A stretch of DNA of 64,000 nucleotides, taken from Gracilaria vermiculophylla. Taxonomy: Eukaryota > Rhodophyta > Florideophyceae > Gracilariales > Gracilariaceae. A model generated the notes under the pieces. It was given only the letters and a program-made list of their open reading frames with translations, was not told where the DNA came from and made no database searches. Positions 37,032 to 47,965 of this stretch are shown piece by piece (position 1 is the stretch's first letter; each line of letters begins with the position of its first letter). The translations under genes were made by a program, and so were the position numbers. The stretch is from assembly GCA_019155205.2 (NCBI GenBank), contig JAHNZQ020000004.1, positions 2,168,237 to 2,232,236 of the forward strand. Direction: 5' to 3'.

Positions 37032-37524
37032 TGGAGTATCGTTAGTTCTCCTTTCAAGGTGGAAGCACACAACAACCTTAAAGATTTTTTGTTGACTGCA
37101 AAGGCGCGTGTTCCTACAGGCCGTCTCTGGTAATCGCCGTCGCGAGCTGGGGAAATTCTTAAAGGGGACCCGCAAACACCAAGCGGAGGAGGAGGTTCAC
37201 TGGGCGCGTAGTGCTCTCACAGGTGCTGCTTCGAGGCGACTTGGGGATCGGCGGTTTAGAAACCTAAAGATCTTCGACGAGAGTCTCCAACCGGAAAAAT
37301 AGACGTATACTCAAAATTGCTTGGTTTACTTTCCTAGATGTGGCGATCGATCGGCAGATTAAGAATCACCATAAACTTAAATTCTACCATTCCCCAAGGA
37401 TGCTGTTGCAAATGTTGGCCTAATTATGCACCACGACGCTAAGTTAGTAGACTACGAACCCTCTTTAGGAATATAATATCCTAAGGCTAGACCACCATAT
37501 CACTTTCGGATCTACTGTATTACA
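37032..37524 (-). repeat. 5' LTR of A2
   Basis: On the element strand it begins TGTAATACAGTAG and ends CGATACTCCA, 493 bp, shorter than other family A LTRs through internal deletions. TGGTCTCCCTACTTAG follows as the primer site. Confidence 0.9.
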
Positions 37525-37559
37525 GCAGATGCGATCAATAACCCTTTTAAAACGGTGTA

Positions 37560-38283
37560 AATAATCCACTTATTAGTACGTCTGGGAAGCTTGATGGTGA
37601 AGCTCGAGTTCGTATTTTTTTAGTCGTTGGCAGCTGCAGTGCTACCGAGAGGTGACTACTGTGATCGCTTCATGAACGCCATCTAGCCCCGGCCAAGGCG
37701 TAGTGTATTGGAAGATGGATCCTTCGTTCCAATTGCTCATCGATCCTTGAAGAATGCCTCCAAGAAGCGGGTATCGGTACCTGCTGCGAAGGCTTTTCCC
37801 ACGGCCTCATGGAAATCGGTTAGGCTCCAAATAGCTTCTCCCATCTGGATCCCGGCAGAAACCCAAGTTCTTGTGGATGTGGACTCCCGTCAACATGGTG
37901 AACGGGTTGTCCAACCCCTTTCCTCGTTGTTAGAAAAGCCTAAATTATTCGTTACAAACGGTAGTGTGCAAGTGACGCCGAATGCTTCTTTCCATATCCT
38001 GGTTGCCAGCCTTGATAACACTTTCTAGTATTTGGTGAAGAAACAAGTCATTGGCTCCATCACGCCACACCCACCGGCAATCGTCCCAATCAAAAAGGCC
38101 ACGGCCAAGGTCCTCGCGTTTTCCACAAATAACATTGCCGGAGAAAGGACTAGAGCACGGTATCCGAAAGGAGAGAAATTGTATCGCACCCACAAATGGG
38201 AAACTTTGTCTGACAAGGACAAGAGTGAAGCCAGTGAGAAAGGAGTCCACACGCCGACCAGCCCTGACGTGATGGAAACCCTA
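37560..38283 (+). pseudogene. Family C protease end and linker
   Basis: The early part reads LVRLGSLMVKLEFVF and GDYCDRFMNAI, like the second half of a gypsy protease. The frame from 37708 (VLEDGSFVPIAHRSLKNA) leads to IPAETQVLVDVDS, VVQPLSSLLEKPKLFVTNG and PHPPAIVPIKKA, the conserved stretch between protease and RT. The DTG half should lie left of A2 but was not found. Confidence 0.65.
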
Positions 38284-38339
38284 TAGGGCACTGAAGGATC
38301 TGGACCTTGGACACTCTCCAGAGTCACATCTCGAGTGCC

Positions 38340-39690
38340 TCCGCAATATTCTGTGGGAATTCACCTTGATGTGAGGCAGATTCCATGGGGAGATTACTGC
38401 AATGCAATACCGTATTGATCTGCAACTGGATGCACGGCGGGTTTCACAGCACCCTTACATTGCCAGACCAAAGAATTGAGAGAAAAAACAGTTCCAAATG
38501 GACAAGATGCTCCGCACAGGTGTAATGGAGCCCGCTCAATTGCACAGGGCATCTCCAGTGGGACTGGTTCTAAATTAAAATAGAACATGACGGTTCATTG
38601 TCCACTATCACCAGCTCAATGCCGTAACGATACCCGATGCGTACTCCATTTCTCTCGTGGACGAGTGTATCGACTCCCGTGGCAGTGCCACCGTGTGCAG
38701 CACGTTAGATGCGAATTGGATTGCTGACAAATCCCCGTTTGGGAAGAAGACCGCGTCATTACAGCGTCTTTTTGCCATTCGGTCTCCTGCCAATTCAAGC
38801 GGATGCCGTTCAGGTTGACCTATGCCTTGGCTACCTCTTAGTGAGCCATGAACATCTTTTTGAACCACTTCTAGTGATGGATTTGTCTCAGGTATCTGGA
38901 TGACATCATCGTCGTCTCAACTACTCTGAATAATCACCTCATGTATACGAGTGCAGTCATACCGGTTTTGGGATATGCAAAGGTGACCCTCAAGCTGAGA
39001 AAGTGCAAGTTGTTCACAGATAAATTCACTAATCTGGGACACATAGTCCGTCCCGAACGGTTATCAATCGAAGGAATTCGTGTCAAATCCTTAGGCAAGG
39101 CCAAGAAACCCAGAAATCAAACATACCTGCGCTCATACCTAAGGCTGGTAAACGTCTACTGGCGGTTCATCCTCAGTTTTTCTGATATTGTCGCGCCGCT
39201 CAACGTTCTGCTGCGGAAAGGCCAGCCAACCAAAAACCGGAATCCGTTACAACCGCTCAAACGGATGATTTACCTACTTTGACGAGGCGGTCATAACAGC
39301 ACACATCTATTCCTTACCAAAACTGGATCTTCAATACTCTATTGATTCAGATTCGAGTGATTTCTAAGTTGTGTGCGCGCTCTTCCAAACTATCGTGGAA
39401 GGGAATTGACACCCAAATGCCTCTTGGTTAGGCTCGCTCAATGCGCATGAGGGAAACTACTCCGACTCGAAGAAAGAGTGCCTTGCAGTCGCGCAGGCAC
39501 TGTCCATCCCTCGGACGTAACTCACAGATGTGTATACTACTGCTTATATGGATAACTCTTCAGTGAGGTGGTTGTTGAACGCTTAGGATCCATCAGGTCG
39601 TCTCAAATAGTGGAGACTTTGCATTTTGGAATACGACTTCCACGTCTTCTACGAAAAGGGTCCATGAAACACCTAGGCCGACGTCCTGTC
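38340..39690 (+). pseudogene. Family C reverse transcriptase and RNase H remnant
   Basis: The fingers are shifted between frames (38360-38780). The catalytic motif CLRYLDDIIVVSTTLNNHL is intact near 38890. The palm and connection follow in 38941-39282: VTLKLRKCKLFTDKFTNLGH, VYWRFILSFSDIVAPLN and LLRKGQPTK. RNase H traces run to 39690, with LQYSIDSDSSDF near 39340 and a decayed KGSMKHL end. Stops are frequent. Confidence 0.75.
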
Positions 39691-39859
39691 GTGCCCTCCC
39701 TTTATCGGGGATGCACTTCTTCTGGAGGACAATGAAATCCCGTACTCCACTGCAGAGTCCTGCAATCCAGAAGGGATTGAACCAGTAGTCCAAGTGTGGC
39801 CAGCCGACTAGAACATCGGGGCTGGTGTTGAAAAATTGCTCGCTCAAAGGCGAGAATAA

Positions 39860-41050
39860 CAATGAAAAACCCGCACCGGGATGTTTTGTACCAGGACAAC
39901 CCGAAAATGACCCGACAAAAATTTACTTATCCGTTCTGCGCAGAGATAGGAGCCTGTATCAACGGTGTTGAACGTTTTCCTTTCGGGGTTAATGACGTCG
40001 GATACCTTGGACGCACCATCAAAGCCACCCCACAGATCGTGGTTCCTCACTACCGTTAATCGTGGGTGTTGCACCATATGCATTAAGCAAAGTTCAGCGG
40101 CCACTTTGGTGGTAGGAGGCTCTAGCTGAACCTATGAATGGATTATCACTGGCCCGCCTTGCCTATACACTGTTCCGCAAATGTGCTTTTCTGCACAGAG
40201 TATGTGATAAACCGGTTGATTCTACAAAAGTACAGAACGCCACTCTCGATTTTCCCTGCAAGGACACCGCTTGAGTTAGTTGGAATTAGCATTCTCGGTC
40301 CCCTTCTAAGGATCCAGCGAGCTAACAAGTTCCTTCTCATTATCATGCACCGTATCTCGAATCTGGCTCGAACTGTCTCTTGACGAAAGATCACGACCTT
40401 TTACGGTTAGCACTACGTTCGTCACGGATTAGACAATTAGCTATGGCCCTCCAGTGGACTAAATATCCAATAACGGAAAAAAATTCACCTCCAAGTTGTT
40501 CCACGATGTCTGTCCTATCTTGAACGTTAAGAACGTGTTTACTACGACATACTATCCCAAACGTAATGGGAAAAGTCAATGTTCTACCGTACTATCCATG
40601 CTTCTCTGTGCTAATCACCCAAAAACATAGGATCTGTACGTTAACGCACTGATGCCTGCATTTAACAAGCAAGTTCGCTGGACTAACATGGTGTCACTGT
40701 TTCAGTTGATACTGTCCCAGACTCCAGCCCCGGTGGCTTTTGAAGCCCATGATAGGCTTGGCGCTTTCCCATTAGTTGGTGACGAACCACCAACGGTGGA
40801 AGAACTGGTTGATGAAACTCGTTCCCAGCACGTAGATGTCAATGGCACATGCTTAAGCCGTTTAAAGGCCGGAATTCCACTCTCGGTTGCGACAGGTATG
40901 CGTTAACGCATTGAAGCCGGCGACTTTGTGTATGCCCAAAAAGGAATTTTTAACCCTGAAGGGAAAAAGCGCCACAAACTCTTGCCTGCGGCTGACAGAC
41001 CATTTAATCTCATCTCAATAGCCACCATTTTTTTGTAGTCACTATGAACG
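39860..41050 (+). pseudogene. Family C integrase remnant
   Basis: The zinc region shows LHHMH and KFSGHFGGRRL near 40070, then ARTPLELVGISILGPL near 40270, where the first catalytic Asp (usually in a DILGPL block) is Ser. The late part has FPLVGDEPPTVEEL and YAQKGIFNPEGKKRHKLLP (40780-40990), matching the integrase tail that precedes a chromodomain in related elements. No convincing chromodomain is visible. Confidence 0.65.
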
Positions 41051-41944
41051 ACAATCACGAACTTCTGTCCTGAGACCGAGTCACCTCGGCTCTTCCACCC
41101 TCTCTGGAGGTGCTCCTTAACCGCCCGATTCTGCAGGACACAGCGGCCTCGCATCCGCAAGCAACACACAATATACCGGCATTCAGACGGCCTGCTGCCT
41201 TCCCTCATCCATCACGGGGTCTCTGAGATCTCCCGTACGTGTCGGGAGATAAGCCGGATTTGTCGCACAGGCCTGGCCAACATGGTGGACGCAAACCAAA
41301 TCCAGTTCAAACTGGAGTATTTACCCGAGTGGTGGTACAGTCGGTGTCTCCCGCCTCTCCATGTAATGGGAAAAGTACCTCTCTTCCGCGTCCCGCAAGA
41401 AGACTTTCTGCTCACCGTCGCAACGGGAAACACCCCGCGACCTACGAATATGTGACCCTGCGCCGCAGCCTACATGGTAAAATGTCCTGGAGACAACACC
41501 TTCCATGACGGTGGTAAGCGCCACAGTGTCAGGAAATCGCCCCGCGACCACCGGGATGAACACTCTGGAGAATCTTTACTTGCTGGAAACGCTACGCGAT
41601 CGAGTCGAAAACAATGCCCAAGCCGGAGACGGGAGCCGCTGCGTGCTGCCCTCCAAAACGGAAGTAAACGTGGAGGACGGAGATGTGGCCCTCAGAAGAG
41701 TAGTTCTTCGAAAACTACCCGCAGCCTCGCGGCACCTAGCTGCAACCTCGCCGATCGCCAGCCGCAACCTCGCGGAACCGAGCCGCTCGTGCCTGCTTAG
41801 CGGCCTATTTGTAACGGAAATGGTAGCTCGTTCAGAGGCACAGCACCCATCGAACGGTAGACACGAAAGCTCGCGGTCAGACCAAAATATCGGCAGGTAG
41901 AAGCCACAAATTCAACACAGAAAAGCAAACTCGAAAGGGGAACC
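41051..41944. other. Unassigned GC-rich interval
   Basis: It lies between the family C integrase tail and the family A3 integrase. It has imperfect repeats of CAACCTCGC around 41720-41775 and open frames on both strands that overlap each other. No function is supported. Confidence 0.35.
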
Positions 41945-42109
41945 AACAGCTCAGCGCAGAAAGAGGCCACGATAACCGGACATGGCCGGAAGGTTCACGT
42001 ACATGATTATGTTCTTGAATGACTCATCAAACACTCTTACAAGGAGGAAAGGGGGTTGCAGTACCACATACATTGATACGGGTATGACTCTTCGTCCTGG
42101 ACGGCTCAG

Positions 42110-42975
42110 CCAATGGAACATCTTCCACATTCTCTCGTGGTATGCTATCACCTCAAAGCAGATAGAGCAGGATGGGTTATCTCTTGCACTGTTCTCCACT
42201 TGCAGGGCCTTCGATTGACCGCATATGTATCAAAGCATGTGAAGGGAATTTTTTTGCCGGACATGGCTAATGAGGCTTTGCGAACGGCGGTAGATTGTCG
42301 CTCTTGGGCCGCCGATCTGAGAAATTTCTACAAGCAGAGGACGCCGCTCATCCTGTTCTCTCCTTCAGGGCCCTTGTAGTTTGTGGCCATGGATATTTTG
42401 GGCCATTTCATCAAATCGGAGAGAGGATACCAATTTATCGATCGGTTCTCCAAGATCAAGCGCGCTTTTTCTTGTTAGAAAACCGACGAGCTATATGCTT
42501 TACACTTTCTTGTGACATAGGGCGTACAGTTCTCCATTTTAATTATCAGTGTTCGCCTCAGGAGCACCAAGGCAGCAGTGATTGCCGATACCTTTCTGAA
42601 GAAATGGATTTAATCATATGGGATCCCGTTGTACCTTCTTGCGGAGAACAAACCCCAGTTTGCGGCAAAGCTATTCAACTCCATCCAAGGAATGCTGGGG
42701 ATAAAGCAGTTGTTTACCACTGCGTACCACCCCTAAATCATCGGACAGGCAAAGAAATTTAACAAAACCATCGCCTCAATGCTCAAACATTACGTCTCGG
42801 GTCACCAGAAGCATTGGGACACGTATATGGATATGCTCACATATGCATACAACATGCAGGTGAACCGCTTCACGGAAACCAATCCTTTCAGTCTGGTGCT
42901 CTCGGGCGTCTCGCCTAGTGCCGTTTTAGGGGCATGCTGTACGGCGTATCCGGCGGATGGGCCACTGGCATGAAC
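42110..42975 (+). pseudogene. A3 integrase remnant with inserted module
   Basis: The zinc-region tail RTAVDCRSWAADLRNFY leads to the core start FVAMDILGHFIKSERGYQF (first Asp kept). After RFSKIKRAF a foreign 75-nt module interrupts the sequence, then LRSTKAAVIADTFLKKW resumes. The second acidic block reads AENKPQFAAKLFNSIQ and the third GQAKKFNKTIASMLKHY, so catalytic residues are altered. The late part has WDTYMDMLTYAYNMQVNRF. Confidence 0.78.
42474..42550 (+). repeat. Short coding-like module, copy 3 of 3 (inside A3 integrase)
   Basis: In the module frame it reads KTDELYALHFLVT, a stop, then GVQFSI, preceded by a TAG where the other copies have Trp. It breaks the integrase between RAF and LRSTKAAV. 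The same position in A2 has no such sequence. Confidence 0.55.
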
Positions 42976-43359
42976 AGGGGCCAGAGCAATGAGCTCTAAG
43001 TCAAGACGGTATGAGAATCAATCTTTATCTCAAAGGGGAGACTCAATTCTTCGGAAAAAATATATGAACGGGATTCTGACCTGAAGTTGAAAAACTTATC
43101 TCAAATGAAAGGCGACGAAATTTTTAACGAAAAATCTGTGGAGACGTCCGATAAATCGCCGGACGGCACGCACAATTTAGCGCAAAACATCTCAGGGCCT
43201 TACAAAATTTCTAATACCTACAGCGAAACTGTCGCTATTGCGGAAAATGGGCTCCGCGACGTCGTCTCCTGTGATTGGGTGACGAAAGTCTCGACGCCCC
43301 GCCTTTCAGGAATATCTGCCACCCCACATCTGGAGCCGCACGCGAGAATTCCTGCTCCT

Positions 43360-43645
43360 TACAACTCAGAGATAACAACAAAGATGGAAACTGGAGACCC
43401 CATCACACCACTCGGTGAACCATTGATGGAAGCTTCCGACGCCATTATGACCCCTTAAGGTGGTATTTTCTACGCAGTGGATCATATTGTCTCTCACCAG
43501 TAGACCCCTGCAGGACTATTGTACCGCAACAGATGGTATGCGCACAAGTCAAAAAAAGATATGGAAGAACCGGCGAGATAGATACCGAAATCGTTTTGTC
43601 AGGAGATACAATGCCAATCTAAAGCGGCAACGCATTTCCGTATAG
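43360..43645 (+). pseudogene. A3 chromodomain
   Basis: The block TPLGEPLMEASDAIMTP precedes a degraded chromodomain, TPAGLLYRNRWYAHKSKKD. Stops and substitutions in the aromatic positions mark it as dead. It matches A1 6030-6281 and A2 30838-30473. Confidence 0.7.
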
Positions 43646-43985
43646 GCGTTTCCGTTCAAAAAAAAGAAAGAAGCCCCAAGACGGAGCTTTCTTTCGTTCT
43701 CCGCTATCTCCCCATCATCTGGATCTTTATTTTTCTTGTCCAGGTCGCTGTTGCCTATTCGCCGTATGCTCCTGCGAAGAACTATTACGGAATTCACTCG
43801 TCACATAGCAGGTGCTCCATCTCAAAATTATTTTAGTTTGTAGCTATGTGAAATTACCACCACCACTGGATTATTTACGCCCACAGGATACCAAACCACG
43901 TCACATACTGGGCATCCAGGCGAGCTTTCGCTGCAAAAACTTGGCTCTCCATGAACCCCTTCGGACTCTCCTTGATGGCAGCCAT

Positions 43986-46326
43986 TCAAGCTCGGTCCGC
44001 CTCTGCCTTAGGAAGCTTTAGGACCCAGTCACGAGTCTCGCACAGGATCTCCACAGAAGAAGCGGTTGTAGGGAGGCCAGCTACCGAAAAAGCCCGCACC
44101 AACTCCTGAAAGGCAGTATCAAGAGCCTCAGGGGACGAACCGCCCGAGGATGAGCTGAAAACGGTAGTCCCTGCCAGCGGAATAACAGCCGTCACAGAAG
44201 TCGTTACGGACGACGGCCCAGTTGGAACAGTGGGCTTCCATGCAAATGCTGCGAAAACTGCAGCAGAGAGCGGCAGATACAATAGAGGAGCAGCTGGCAC
44301 TGAAGGTGACGGCGGCACAGGAGCCGGGACGCTTCTCAGGTGAGGCTGACTATCCTGAACCGGGACGCTCCTCAAACGGGGTTGCACCTCTTGGGCCGAA
44401 GCAATTGTGACGGGACTATTCTCGACATCTTTTATAGAAGTGACACCGGCCACAGCCGCAAGAGGATCCGGCATCGATGCTGGAGGCCGCGCCACCACCT
44501 TGGGCGTGGAGCCACGTCTTATGACGGAGCCGGATACTAAAGTAGCGTACGGATCTCCAGGCTCTCCACTACATGATCAATAGTACGGAATATGCAGCCA
44601 TGGCGTCTGCGGAGCCAAAGAAGCTCTAAGGCGGGGGAAGGCCGGGTATGCTCGCACGTCATCGTCCGCATTGGGGCTCCTCGTAGATGGATGAAACGTA
44701 TCTACGACATTATGATATTAGAGATAACCAGACGAATCGTTCCACACCACCTCAAGATTGAAACCTAACAGCGTCTTTGGTCCGGACTCGCTCCATGCAG
44801 TGCCTTTAACCAGTTTTTAAATGACTGAGGAGCAGAGGACTTTGATTGTTGGCACCGATGAAGGAAAGCAAAAATCCGGCAGTTGGCTACTTCGAGGAAC
44901 TCCAATAAAGACAACCATGTAGACACCTAGTACAGGAGATGAAGCCTTCATTCGCTGCCCGGAGATAATCCAGAAGGGTGCCGACCGCATATTCCGTCGA
45001 CGTAATCAGCATGATGAGCAGTCCTAAGGAGTCATGTGGGTCTATAACCTTTGAGGTATGGTTCGCGAATGTGAGTGGCGGTGCCTCAGGGAGATGCGGG
45101 AAGACCCAATGGTTCCTCCAAGAGTCGTTCACCTTGAGGTAATACTTCGGTAGCTTCCCGGAAAGCACGTAATGGAACTACGTGTTTTGCCAACCACTGA
45201 AATACCCGAAGGCGTTCCGCACTCGGATTTCATACGCAAGATGCGTTCCCCATTGATTGCGATTCACCTAATAGAGGCGGGCATGGGGGGGATCAAACGG
45301 CAGTACCACACGGGCGGAGCTTCCATCAGCGATGCTCCAAAGACGCCCCGCTCGCTGGTGAGTGCTTTCACAGTACAGGAGTAGTTGGAATCGAGACTGA
45401 ATCTCACGCTCTTTTTCCGTTCTGAGGGAAGGAGTGTGGCAGTGTTCCACCGTGATTGGAGCATTGTAACAATGCACCGGAGTGTCTAGCTAGTGAGCAC
45501 GGAAAGCGTCTACCCAGTTTTGCTTCTTGTCATTCCAGACGATCCCTGGAACGGCGCGTAACCGCATCTCCTGATGGTACGATCCAAAATGGTGAATGTT
45601 ATCCTCCATGGAATAAGGGAGAAAGAAGCGCCTGCCATGGAAGGGCAAAAAGACCCCTATAGCACAATGGTGGAAGTGCTCCCCTAGGCGAAGTGGCGCA
45701 CCGGTCAAGTTGTCATACACCTCAGGATAACACGAGAAAGCAGGAGCCTGGGACGGAGAACTCATCCCGAGGGTGTTGCTAGTTAGAGAAATGGGGACCA
45801 ATTGTTTAGTGGCACCATGAAAACTGGACGGAACACCACCAGGGCGGAGGCCCGCCATTATACACCCGTCCGGGGAGATATCCATGTCACGACGCCATCG
45901 AGGAATACGAGGAAATGACGTAAAAGGGGATGCAGGGAGGACATGGGCGCCATAGCGGGGAACGATTTCATGAGAAATGGAAAACGGTGACAGTGCAACA
46001 AGGAAACGTATGAGTTAAGATGTTTCGTTGAGGATGGAAGAGCGCACGTGACGACTCGGGCATTTCCCAAAAGGGAACCTCGAGGAAAATGGAGTGTCGG
46101 GCACTATAAGAGGATCGGGCCTACTGCACCACGAGAACAAGCCAACAAACCGGACAGATTGGACCGCGCCCCGTCTCCAAATGGCGGACCGCCTCCCCCT
46201 TGAGGGTGACACCCAGATTGTATGGGAGATGTCACCGCTGACTGGTGCTATGAAACCATCGGGGCACACCAAGAAGGAGCAGACAAGGTTAAGTCGGGAA
46301 ATGTTAGGTGCCCAAAACCGCCTCAA
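43986..46326 (-). pseudogene. A3 antisense gene, conserved unknown protein
   Basis: It spans about 2.3 kb opposite to A3. Pieces at 46326-46015, 45885-45490 and 45168-44887 share one frame; 44498-43986 is in another. Blocks include SMEDNIHHFGSYHQEMRLRA, SGKLPKYYLKVNDSW, KVIDPHDSLGLLIMLITS and CLHGCLYWSS. Then come LEVVWNDSSGYL, the repeats VQPRLRSVPV and QPHLRSVPAPV, and the end WVLKLPKAEADRA. These align in order with the A2 gene. It is the longest spread of this gene in the window and shows the N-terminal half lost from A1. Confidence 0.7.
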
Positions 46327-46512
46327 AAAAGATACGCAAGCCTGAGGTCAGCACATCACGCGAAAACGGGGGAGTTCGAGGGAGCCCCTGCGGAAGAGGA
46401 TTTTTCGCATCCTGGAAGGCCGCTATGACGTCGCCGCCGCTAGGAGCCGGTGAAGGATCAATCTATGAAAAGATGCAGTTCGAGGACGTGGTACAATTCA
46501 GTAAAGGGGGTA

Positions 46513-47103
46513 TGTAGTACACTGGATCCCTAAGGAATATTGTCTTGTCACCTTACAACTGGGTATTTCTAAGGAGTGTTTTTATTCGAATAAATGAGCT
46601 ATATGGTGCAATATTCGGTTCACGTATGCTAAAGTACTCCTGAGAAAGTAAATAATTTAAATTTATCTAAATTAATTAGTGTACGTACTTAGACTAGTGT
46701 GCAGTAATGAGACCTGTTGAAGGGGGGCTCCTGGCACTGTACTTAATCTGCCAGTTGAGCTCCATCTCCGGGGATAGTAAACCAAGCACCTTTCAGTCTT
46801 CTTCTACTTTTTCTGGTTAGAGACTCTTTTCGGACGCCTTCAGATATCTGCGATCTCTTTCGGTGTTGTTCGTTAGCCGCCGATTTCCAGGTTGCCTCAT
46901 AGCTGCGCCTGTAGGAACACTGTCCGCTCAATAAACCCCCATCTCCATTTGGTAGGTGAGGACCCCCTTTTGGGATTCCCCTGGCTCATGACCGTGATTA
47001 CCAAAGACCACCTTTAGGAACTCCTGCCTTTAGGGTAACCAAAAATTCCTAACGGACTTTGTTCATTGTCACCCCGAAAGGAGAACTGACGATACCTCGC
47101 ACA
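46513..47103 (+). repeat. 3' LTR of A3
   Basis: It starts TGTAGTACACTGG after the purine tract AAAGGGGG (46503-46510) and ends near GATACCTCGCACA. It is one of the more diverged family A LTRs. Confidence 0.87.
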
Positions 47104-47965
47104 AGGCTGGTACCCCATATTGGGTGCGCGAATTCCTCAGTCGCAAAACAAAATCTGTGGAGCCTTCTGTCTCGCGGTCAGGTCCAGGAAGAGGCCAGAC
47201 ACAAGAGTCTGGTTCTTACTAATCTCTCCTCGTTTGCCACCGACGACCGTTCCGCATTGCGCCGACGCGATGCACATTACACCGCACGACTAACCCTAAT
47301 TTGCAACTAATACGCGCTTTTTTTTCTCTTTCTGTTCAAAAACGCAACAGAAAATGCCTTACGTAGCTGGGCATGGGTTAAATATAGTCTGTGCTAATAT
47401 TTTCGAATACAGATGTTGCAATGGCACAGATGTGCATACTTATCTGAAATATCTTGGGAAAGCAACCTCTAAAAAATATCAATACGCTGGGTCACAAAAT
47501 CTTTCATAACATATGGGCTTTCTTTACAGTAAGCAGATGGGAGGGTTAATTATTAAAAAAAATGTGACAGCTGACAAACGTTTTTTTTTACGAATTTCTA
47601 TTTGCCACTTATTCTTAAATAGAAAAATAACGTTGATAAAAAATGGCTAGGATCCATTCTATAACATCTGAAAAGTGGGAACGAAAAAGGCTCAGCCAGC
47701 TTGTCCCCAGCGAAATATTGCCATGTTGTAAACTGTAGATTCCGCTTTTTGTTTTTATTTGCGGTCCATAATTTCCCGCAGTCATGTGATCGACATTTGA
47801 TTTCAACAAAATAACCAATTTAGTTGCAAGCGATGGTATCAATGAGATTTTGTCTTTGGACAATTGAAAAACTCGTTTCCCGCTTAGGTAGCTCAACTGC
47901 CTTCGGAAATACTAGAAGTTCACGGAGCTAGTTTTGCTTGTTTTGAAATTGATGCGAGCGTCTAC
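47104..47965. other. Unassigned interval with a possible hAT transposase remnant
   Basis: Minus strand 47896-47777 reads SGKRVFQLSKDKISLIPSLA then TKLVILLKSN, which weakly resembles the C-terminal dimerisation block of hAT transposases. The usual middle part is shorter by several residues, and no DDE motif is seen. The rest is AT-rich with no recognisable gene. Confidence 0.25.

Larger units (their letters stand above)
27044..37524 (-). mobile_element. Ty3/gypsy retrotransposon, family A copy 2 (A2), full length
   Basis: This is a complete 10.48 kb copy on the minus strand, with LTRs at both ends and an exact 5-bp target duplication GCAGA (27039-27043, 37525-37529). Internal order from the 5' LTR is gag, protease, reverse transcriptase, RNase H, integrase, chromodomain, then an antisense gene and the 3' LTR. 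Stops and frameshifts are spread over all genes, so it is old and inactive. It sits inside family C. It is the best reference for the structure of family A. Confidence 0.93.
37530..41050 (+). mobile_element. Family C Ty3/gypsy element, pol part right of A2
   Basis: Beginning at the A2 target duplication, the sequence continues with the second half of a protease domain, the post-protease linker, RT, RNase H and integrase of a gypsy family distinct from A, B, D and E. It is highly decayed. No 3' LTR could be found before family A sequence resumes near 41945. Confidence 0.75.
41945..47103 (+). mobile_element. Ty3/gypsy retrotransposon, family A copy 3 (A3), 5'-truncated
   Basis: The copy begins inside integrase and continues through the chromodomain, the antisense gene and the 3' LTR. 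The 5' LTR, gag, protease, RT and RNase H are absent. It abuts a region after family C. The reason for the truncation is not visible. Confidence 0.8.

Noticed and set aside
27044..37524. Endogenous virus with an envelope gene in the extra 3' region of family A
   Set aside because: The extra gene is antisense and shows no signal peptide, membrane segment or Cys pattern of an envelope protein.
47777..47896. Full hAT transposase
   Set aside because: Only about 30 residues weakly resemble the hAT C-terminal block and the spacing is off; kept as a low-confidence note.
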